A stretch of DNA of 64,000 nucleotides from Paeniglutamicibacter gangotriensis Lz1y (GTDB lineage Bacteria > Actinomycetota > Actinomycetes > Actinomycetales > Micrococcaceae): the NCBI RefSeq assembly GCF_000348945.1, contig NZ_AOCK01000007.1, positions 1 to 64,000 of the forward strand, in the 5' to 3' direction. The stretch's first letter is position 1; every line of letters starts with the position of its first letter. Below the pieces are notes generated by a model. The model saw only the letters and a list, made by a program, of their open reading frames with translations, was not told the DNA's origin and did no database searches. Shown here one piece after another: positions 57,911 through 64,000 of the stretch. The translations under genes were made by a program, and so were the position numbers.

Positions 57911-60900
57911 TTAGGCCGGCACCGATACCCTCTCCGCGGGCCGGGCCAAGTCCAGGACGCTATCCCCCAGCGCGGCGACCGCCGCATCGTGGGTGACCAG
58001 CAACACCGCGGTGTCCGCCAGCGCCATACGCAGGTCGGCAACCAAATCCACAGCCTCGTCGGCGCCCAGGTGCGCGGTGGGTTCATCCAGCAGCAGCACC
58101 GTGGCCCGGGCCGCCAGTGCACGAGCCACCGCCAGGCGTTGGCGCTGTCCGCCCGAGAGATGGTGGCCGCCCGATCCGATGCGGGTATCCAAACCCGCGG
58201 GCAGCGTGGCCAGCCACCGATCAAGCCCGACCTTGGCCAGCAACTCCTGCAGCTCCGCGTCCCCGGGCTGGTCCCAGGTTTCCCGGCCCAGCCCCAGGTT
58301 GGAGCGCACCGTCGAATCGAAGAGGTGGGCTTCCTGCGGGCACCAGGCCACCTGGGCCAGATCGGCGGCGCTAGCGTGCTGCCACGGCCCGTCCCCGCGG
58401 CGGGCCTGCAGGGTTCCGGACAATGGTTCTAGGGCCCCGAGCATGGCGGCCAGCAGCGTTGATTTGCCCGCGCCCGAGGGTCCTGTCAGCACCGTCCACT
58501 GACCCGGGAGTAGTTCCAGCCCCAGATCCGTGACCACTGGCCGGCCCGGGGCCCAGCCGATATCTGCGTTCTCCAGACGCAGCGACAGGGCGCCTTGGGC
58601 GCCGGGTGCTGCGGCCTTCGTACCGGTGGGGGCACAGACGGGTTTCGGCTTTTCCTCCCCGATGTTGGCCCAGACGCGGCGCAGCACCGCATCGAGCTGC
58701 GGCAGCTGTTGAATGGAGACGGCGGTGTTGGCGATGGGCTCGCCCAGGGCCAACAGCAGCAGTGCGGCCACCGCGGCCTGTTCTCCGCCGGTGCCCACCG
58801 CCAGCACGGCCAGCACCGCGGCCAAGGCAGAAAGCAGCGCGGCACCACCCTGGGCCAGACCGGCACCGCGGGCCGCTGCCCGCAGCGAGTGGGTGGCGGC
58901 CGAATCCGCCCGGGCAAATCCGTCCAGGGCGCGTGCCGTTACCTGGTTGGCGCCCAGGTCCCCGGCCGCGCGCAGCAGCGTGGGTACCCTGGATCCGAGC
59001 CAGATGCGGTGCTCGGCAACCTCGGTGGTGCTTCGTTTTTCCACGGCAAGCACGGCCAGCGGCAAGCCGATGAAGGCCAGCAGGCCCAATCCGAGCGCCA
59101 GCGGCAGGGCGTCCGGCGCCCAGAAGCCGATGCCCACGCTCACAGCAAGCCAGGTACCGATTCCGGCCACCGGCGGCACCAGCACCCGCGGCACCGCATC
59201 ACGGACCTCGTCGACTTCCGCGACCAGGTGGCCCAGGGCCGCGCCGGAGCGGGTGATCCTGCCCCAGCTGCGCGGCTGGGCCACCAGCGCGTCCCACAGC
59301 CGTTCGCGCAGGCTTGAGGCAAAGCCGAGCACCGCGTCGTGCACGCGCAGCTGTTCGGCGTAGCGCAGCACCGAGCGGCCGATGCCGAAGGCGCGCACGC
59401 CCACGATCGCGACCATCAGGTGCAGCATTGGGGGTTGGTGGCTGGCGGTGACGATGAGCCAGCCGGAGATCCCGGTCAACCCCGCACCGAAGATCGCCGC
59501 AGCAGCGGCGAGCAACAACCCGGCCACCAGTCCCTTGCGGAACCACGGCATCGAGCCCAGCAGCCGCCAGTGCGCTGTGCGCCCGCCCGCCGGAGCGAAG
59601 GGTTCGGCCGCCGCGGATGCTGCTGCCGGAATCACGGGGTCATGAACCGTAGCCGTGTCCTGGTGCTCATAGCCCGGGTGTGCGCGGTCTTCGGGCTGAC
59701 GGAGCATGGTTGCCAGGGCACGGTCGTGAGAGGCGAGGAGCATGGCGCATCGGGGGTCCAATCCGGCCAGCGCCCGACGGATGTGCCCGGCGGATTCCGT
59801 ATCCAGGTGTGCCGTGGGTTCATCGGCCAGTATCAGGTTGATCTGTGGGTCTGCTGCTACCTTGGCTAGCACCCGCGCCACGGCGATACGGCGCAACTCC
59901 CCCGGACTGCAATCCACCAGGTTCCGCTGGGCCAGGTGCGCGATGTTCGCATCGTGCAGCACCGCTTGGAGCATCGCAGGATCCAGTGTTTCCCCGGCGT
60001 GCAACACAATTTCCTGCTCGACGGTGGTTTCCGTGAACCTGGGATGCTGGGAGATGAATGCTGTGCGCGCCGCATCCACCTGGATCCGGCCGGTGATTTC
60101 GGCCCCCTGTCCGAGCCGTCCGAGCACAGCATGCAGCAGTGTGCTCTTGCCGCTGCCGCTGGCGGCATCCAGGACGTGCACCGACCCGGCACTCAGCACC
60201 AGGCTCGCGTCGTCGAGCACCGGTTCGGTGCGCCCGGGATACCGGACCGAGAGGCTCTCCACCACCAAGATGTGGTGGGTGCCTGCAGCTGCGGGGTTAG
60301 TTTCCGGGGCGGTCCGCTCGGCGCTAGCACCAATGAATTCTTCGCTGCGTTCGAGCGCTTCGACACCATCCTCGGAAGAGTGGAAGGCCGCTCCGAGGGT
60401 GCGTAGCGGCAGGTAGCATTCGGGGGCGAGGATCAGGGCGAGCAGCCCTGCTTCCAGTCCCATCTGCCCGTAGACCAGACGCACACCGATGAACACCGCG
60501 ACCAGCGCCACGGAGATCGTGGCGATAAGTTCCAGGGCCAGTCCGGAGAGGAAGGCCGTGCGCAGCGTCCTCATGCTGGTGCTGCGGTAGTCTTCGGAGA
60601 CCTTGGCCAAGGCGCGGCCCTTGCCCTCGGCACGGCGCAGCCCGATCAGCGCCGGCAATCCCTGGGCCAGTTCCAGCAGCTGGTTGGAGAGCCTGTCCAA
60701 TCCGGCGGCCGCGGCCTTGACCCGGTCTTGGGTGTGCAGCCCGATCAGGATCATGAACATCGGCACCAGGGGCACCGTCAGGACGATGACCAGGGCAGAG
60801 ACCCAGTCCGCCACCAGCACCCTGACACCGATCAGGACGGGGATGACCATCGCCGAGACCAGCGCCGGCAGGTACTTGGTGTAGTAGTTATCCAGTCCGT

Positions 60901-61255
60901 CCAGCCCGCGACTGGCCAGTGCCGACAGGGCACCGTGTCCGGGGTCGCCCGCCGCCGCACGACCGCTCAGTCCCACGGCCACGAGCCGGGAACGTAGCAA
61001 TTCTTTGGCACCGAGGCCTGCCCGGTGGGCAGCAAATTCCGTGGCCCACACCGCTCCGGCACGCAGGATTGTCCCGCCTAGACCCAGCGTCAGCAGGCGC
61101 GTGGCATCAAGGGTGGTACCGGCGGCCAGCTGGGAGATCCCAGTGGCCAGGGCATCGGCGATCAGGATCACTCCCACGGCCTTTGCGGCGGCAAGCCCGG
61201 CGAGCAAGGCAAGGATCATGCGGGAGCCGGTTCCGGCAAGGAGTGCTGGTTTCAC
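57911..61255 (-). CDS. cydDC: Fused CydDC thiol-reductant ABC exporter
   Basis: 1114 residues, about twice a single half-transporter. The CydD half has membrane helices to about 300, then an ATPase with DAASGSGKSTLLH, a degenerate signature CSPGELRR and LILADEPTAHLD. The CydC half (from about 570) repeats this with GPSGAGKSTLLA, an intact LSGGQRQRL and LLLDEPTAHLG. CydDC exports glutathione/cysteine in E. coli and is needed to assemble cytochrome bd. GTG start at 61255, 25 nt after the cydB stop, so it is part of the cyd operon. The fusion is known in actinobacteria. Confidence 0.93.
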   Translation of the reverse strand: MKPALLAGTGSRMILALLAGLAAAKAVGVILIADALATGISQLAAGTTLDATRLLTLGLGGTILRAGAVWATEFAAHRAGLGAKELLRSRLVAVGLSGRAAAGDPGHGALSALASRGLDGLDNYYTKYLPALVSAMVIPVLIGVRVLVADWVSALVIVLTVPLVPMFMILIGLHTQDRVKAAAAGLDRLSNQLLELAQGLPALIGLRRAEGKGRALAKVSEDYRSTSMRTLRTAFLSGLALELIATISVALVAVFIGVRLVYGQMGLEAGLLALILAPECYLPLRTLGAAFHSSEDGVEALERSEEFIGASAERTAPETNPAAAGTHHILVVESLSVRYPGRTEPVLDDASLVLSAGSVHVLDAASGSGKSTLLHAVLGRLGQGAEITGRIQVDAARTAFISQHPRFTETTVEQEIVLHAGETLDPAMLQAVLHDANIAHLAQRNLVDCSPGELRRIAVARVLAKVAADPQINLILADEPTAHLDTESAGHIRRALAGLDPRCAMLLASHDRALATMLRQPEDRAHPGYEHQDTATVHDPVIPAAASAAAEPFAPAGGRTAHWRLLGSMPWFRKGLVAGLLLAAAAAIFGAGLTGISGWLIVTASHQPPMLHLMVAIVGVRAFGIGRSVLRYAEQLRVHDAVLGFASSLRERLWDALVAQPRSWGRITRSGAALGHLVAEVDEVRDAVPRVLVPPVAGIGTWLAVSVGIGFWAPDALPLALGLGLLAFIGLPLAVLAVEKRSTTEVAEHRIWLGSRVPTLLRAAGDLGANQVTARALDGFARADSAATHSLRAAARGAGLAQGGAALLSALAAVLAVLAVGTGGEQAAVAALLLLALGEPIANTAVSIQQLPQLDAVLRRVWANIGEEKPKPVCAPTGTKAAAPGAQGALSLRLENADIGWAPGRPVVTDLGLELLPGQWTVLTGPSGAGKSTLLAAMLGALEPLSGTLQARRGDGPWQHASAADLAQVAWCPQEAHLFDSTVRSNLGLGRETWDQPGDAELQELLAKVGLDRWLATLPAGLDTRIGSGGHHLSGGQRQRLAVARALAARATVLLLDEPTAHLGADEAVDLVADLRMALADTAVLLVTHDAAVAALGDSVLDLARPAERVSVPA

Positions 61256-61279
61256 GGTGTGAGTCTTTTCTTTGTCCGC

Positions 61280-62302
61280 TTAGATAATCGGGATGACGGG
61301 GTGGGCCGCGGGGATGTGGGATTCGGTGATGCGTTTGCGGAACACCCAGTAGGTCCAGGTCTGGTAGGCCAGCACCGCCGGCAGGCCGAAGGCCGCCACG
61401 ATGCTCATCAACCGCAGCGTGTACGGCGTCGACGACGCGTTGGATACGGTCAGGTTGTAGGCCGCATCGATGGTCGACGGCAGAACGTTGGGGTACGCGG
61501 CGGTGAAGATTGCTGCAACTCCGGCCAGCAGGAAGACTCCAAGGCCGATGAATGCCCATCCTTCACGTCGGGCGCGGGCCTGTATCCAGGCGAAGACCAT
61601 CGCCACCACGGCCAGGAGCAACGGTGCCAATGCGGCGAGACTGGCGTTGATCCACACCACCGCAATGGCCCAGCAGGCCAACGGCAGCAACGCCACCGGC
61701 AACCAGCGGGCCAGTAGCTTGGCCGCTCGGTCCCGGATGTCTCCGTCGGTTTTCAAACCGAGGAAGGCCAGGGCGTGGATCAGGCTGAAGGCCACCACAC
61801 CGATGCCGCCCAGGACTGCGTATTGGTTGAACCAGGCGAAGGGCCCGCCCACTCGGTCGCCGTTGGCATTCAGCGGCAGTCCCGTGGTGCTCAGCGCGAG
61901 CATCGCCCCGACGCCGAAGGCCGCGATGAAGGAGCCAAGGAAGATGGCCCAGTCCCAGGCGTTTCGCACCGCGAGTGTATGTGCTTTTCCGCGGTATTCG
62001 AAGGCGACGGCACGGAAGATCAGGGCAACGAGCACCAAGGTCAGCGGAATGTAGAGGGCCGAGAAGAGCGAGGCGTACCAGTACGGGAACGCGGCAAATG
62101 TTGCGGCCCCGGCGGTGATCAGCCAGACCTCGTTGCCGTCCCAGACCGGTCCGACGGTGTTCAGCAGCACGCGCCGCTGCTTCTCGTTCTTGGCGAAGAG
62201 CTTCATGAGCATGCCGACGCCCAAGTCGAAGCCTTCAAGGAACAGATAGCCGGTCCAGAGGATGGCGATCAGGATGAACCACAGTGTGGGCAGGAAATCC
62301 AT
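61280..62302 (-). CDS. cydB: Cytochrome bd ubiquinol/menaquinol oxidase subunit II
   Basis: 340 residues with about eight or nine membrane helices. The N-terminus MDFLPTLWFILIAILWTGYL and the EGFDLGVGML motif (residues 23-32) are diagnostic for CydB; GPVWDGNEVWLITAG follows at about 51-65. It supports CydA in the bd-type oxidase that reduces oxygen to water at low oxygen tension without pumping protons. The gene starts 31 nt after the cydA stop. Confidence 0.96.
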   Translation of the reverse strand: MDFLPTLWFILIAILWTGYLFLEGFDLGVGMLMKLFAKNEKQRRVLLNTVGPVWDGNEVWLITAGAATFAAFPYWYASLFSALYIPLTLVLVALIFRAVAFEYRGKAHTLAVRNAWDWAIFLGSFIAAFGVGAMLALSTTGLPLNANGDRVGGPFAWFNQYAVLGGIGVVAFSLIHALAFLGLKTDGDIRDRAAKLLARWLPVALLPLACWAIAVVWINASLAALAPLLLAVVAMVFAWIQARARREGWAFIGLGVFLLAGVAAIFTAAYPNVLPSTIDAAYNLTVSNASSTPYTLRLMSIVAAFGLPAVLAYQTWTYWVFRKRITESHIPAAHPVIPII

Positions 62303-62332
62303 GGATTTGGTCCTTTCTCGTGAATCGGCGGG

Positions 62333-63913
62333 TCAGTAGGCGAAGGACAACGCGTCGGTGTCCTGGTCGTTATCCCCGTCGCCGGGGCGCTCATGGAACT
62401 CGGGCATGGCCGATCCGATGCCGCCGCGGATGTAGCGGGTGAGCAGGACGACCTCAACGACCAGCAGGAAGGCGTAGATCGAGGTCAATGCGATCAGCGA
62501 GAAGAGCATCTCTCCGGCGCTCACCCCCGGGGAGACCGCCGCGGCGGTATACATGAACACCTGGTCGATGCCTTCGAAGCTCGGGTTGGGAGCCACCACA
62601 AAAGGTTGGCGGCCCATTTCGGTGAAGATCCAGCCTGCGGAGTTTGCTCCGAAGGGTGCCAGCATCCCGAACAGGGCGAGGCGGGAAATCCATTTGTTCA
62701 GTGGAACGGTTCCCTTGCGGGTGAGCCACAGCGCCACTGCTGCTGCAACTGCCGAGAGCCCTCCCAGGGTGATCATCAGACGGAATCCCCAGTAGGTGAC
62801 TTCCATGACCGGCAGGTAGTTGATTTCGCTGCCGGCACGGTCTCCATACATCGGGTCATCGGGTAGGTGTGTACCGTATTTTTCTTGGTATTCGGGCAGC
62901 AGGGTGTTCACGCCCTTGACTTCGGTGGTGAAGTTTTCGTGTGCCAAGAACGAGAGCAGCCCCGGTATTTCGAACACTCCCACCACGTCGTCACAGGTCG
63001 TTGCGCCCCCGCTGCGAAGGTCACCGATGGACAGCAAGGAGAAACCTGTGCCGTCGTGGCATGCAGCTTCGGCTGCTGCCATTTTCATCGGCTGCTGCTC
63101 AATCATCAGCTGGGCCTGTGCGTGCCCGGACAGGGCGACGCCGGCGAAGGAGATCATGGCCACGACGGCGCCGATGCGCAGGGACTTGATCCACACCTTG
63201 TAATCGACCTTGTCGCGGTTTTTGCCCAATGTGGCAGATTCCCCCACGATGACTCGGCCGGTGGCATCCACGGTGTCGATTCCTGCGTGGCGTCGCTTGT
63301 AGAGGTGGTACCAGGAGATTCCCAAGAGGAACCCTCCGGCAACGGCAAAGGCCCCGAAGATGGTGTGGGGGAAGGTGACCATCGCGGTGCTGTTGGTAAA
63401 TACGGCCCAGGCATCGGTCATCACGGCGCGGCCGTCGATCATTTCGGTGCCGACAGGGTGCTGCATCCACGAGTTGGCCACGAGGATGAAATAGGCGGAA
63501 AACACGGTTGCCAGGGATGCGCACCAAATAGTTGCAAGGTGTATCCGCTTGGGGAGCCGGTCCCAGCCGAAGATCCAGAGTCCGAGGAAGATCGATTCAA
63601 CAAAGAAGGCCAGCAGCGCCTCCATGGCCAACGGCGCACCGAAGACGTCGCCGACAAACCTGCTGTACTCGCTCCAAGCCATGCCGAACTGGAATTCCTG
63701 GACCAGCCCGGTGGCCACGCCCATGATGAAGTTGATGAGGAACAGCTTCCCCCAAAATTTGGTCATCCGCAGGTACTCGGCCTTGCCGGTGCGGTGCCAG
63801 GCCGTTTGCATGACGGCCACCGTCACCCCCAGGCCGATGGTCAAGGGCACCATCAGGAAGTGATAGACGGTGGTGATGCCAAATTGCCACCTGGCAATTT
63901 CAAGTACATCCAT
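62333..63913 (-). CDS. cydA: Cytochrome bd oxidase subunit I
   Basis: 526 residues from ATG 63913, with GAAGGG 5 nt upstream; the longer frame to 63940 is not needed. CydA binds hemes b558, b595 and d. The axial His in TTVYHFLMVPLTIGLG and His in FPHTIFGAFAVAGG, the Met in LPVMEVTYWGFR, and the GWIFTEMGRQPF quinol-site motif are all present. Two Cys (AACHDG, TTCDDV) lie in the Q-loop region, matching the disulfide described for mycobacterial bd oxidases. First gene of cydA-cydB-cydDC. Confidence 0.96.
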   Translation of the reverse strand: MDVLEIARWQFGITTVYHFLMVPLTIGLGVTVAVMQTAWHRTGKAEYLRMTKFWGKLFLINFIMGVATGLVQEFQFGMAWSEYSRFVGDVFGAPLAMEALLAFFVESIFLGLWIFGWDRLPKRIHLATIWCASLATVFSAYFILVANSWMQHPVGTEMIDGRAVMTDAWAVFTNSTAMVTFPHTIFGAFAVAGGFLLGISWYHLYKRRHAGIDTVDATGRVIVGESATLGKNRDKVDYKVWIKSLRIGAVVAMISFAGVALSGHAQAQLMIEQQPMKMAAAEAACHDGTGFSLLSIGDLRSGGATTCDDVVGVFEIPGLLSFLAHENFTTEVKGVNTLLPEYQEKYGTHLPDDPMYGDRAGSEINYLPVMEVTYWGFRLMITLGGLSAVAAAVALWLTRKGTVPLNKWISRLALFGMLAPFGANSAGWIFTEMGRQPFVVAPNPSFEGIDQVFMYTAAAVSPGVSAGEMLFSLIALTSIYAFLLVVEVVLLTRYIRGGIGSAMPEFHERPGDGDNDQDTDALSFAY

Positions 63914-63964
63914 GAGAAACCCTTCGAGGCAGGAGTCCACGAGCGTTGGTCGTCCGCCCGAAAC

Positions 63965-63987
63965 GAATTCTACGCTCCGTAGAATTC
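63965..63987 (-). promoter_or_regulatory. Perfect palindrome upstream of cydA
   Basis: GAATTCTAC and GTAGAATTC form a 9-bp perfect inverted repeat with spacer GCTCC, 52 nt before the cydA ATG. It contains a -10-like TAGAAT on the minus strand (63972-63967), so a bound regulator would block transcription. Confidence 0.55.
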
Positions 63988-64000
63988 ATTTCTACCCACT

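Overview
The window reads as a chromosomal segment of a high-GC Gram-positive actinobacterium, most likely an Arthrobacter-like member of the Micrococcaceae (Arthrobacter, Paeniglutamicibacter or Glutamicibacter). The grounds are the high GC content, frequent GTG and TTG starts, actinobacterial families (SepH, DUF3000, DUF3093, DUF3159, DUF3710, DUF4193, DUF5998, DUF6421), mycothiol-linked enzymes, and several starts that look leaderless. The assignment rests on recognising families and gene order; no database was searched.

Layout. 1-490: tRNA-Gly, tRNA-Val and an identical second tRNA-Gly. 747-7492: small antitoxin-like protein, BenE transporter, ZapE, a rhodanese/SufE pair, YbaK, a membrane-anchored hydrolase and MsrB. 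7716-13053: DUF6421 protein, SDR, threonine aldolase, DUF3000 and an RNase D-like protein. 13202-16574: a two-gene beta-oxidation operon (thiolase and FadB-like) behind a promoter with an operator-like palindrome. 16638-30134: a block that looks accessory, holding a lower-GC methyltransferase, two Tat-exported Rieske lipoproteins, an isochorismatase-like hydrolase, an aldo-keto reductase/nucleoside hydrolase/ECF transporter cluster, argG, a DinB protein with a broken 5' end, a mycothiol-dependent enzyme, one protein of unknown function and a DUF402 gene coupled to dxs. 30131-32734: dxs and a divergent mycothiol-type arsenate reductase. 33061-34063: the wreck of a secreted toxin-immunity pair. 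34780-36393: an acyl-CoA ligase. 36757-57863: acnA, an RNA methyltransferase, an APC permease, two TrkA proteins, the DUF3159/OB-fold/DUF3710/dut group, DUF3093, DUF4193, sepH, a phosphodiesterase, DUF5998, a GNAT-acyl-CoA synthetase fusion, parC, and a 26-residue membrane peptide ahead of a PH-domain protein. 57911-64000: the cytochrome bd operon cydA-cydB-cydDC on the minus strand, with a perfect palindrome upstream of cydA.

How it works together. The plus-strand genes at the left do sulfur transfer, translation quality control and fatty-acid oxidation. The centre adds transport and salvage. The right part is core physiology: TCA cycle, K+ uptake control, nucleotide-pool sanitation, septation, chromosome decatenation and a low-oxygen terminal oxidase. 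The most unusual findings are the degenerate toxin-immunity locus (a frameshift and three in-frame stops, still with a coupled stop/start overlap), the nucleoside-hydrolase-linked ECF transporter with complementary degenerate ATPase motifs, the in-frame TGA at codon 6 of the DinB gene, and the repeated placement of a -10-like hexamer 6-10 nt before start codons that lack a Shine-Dalgarno sequence.
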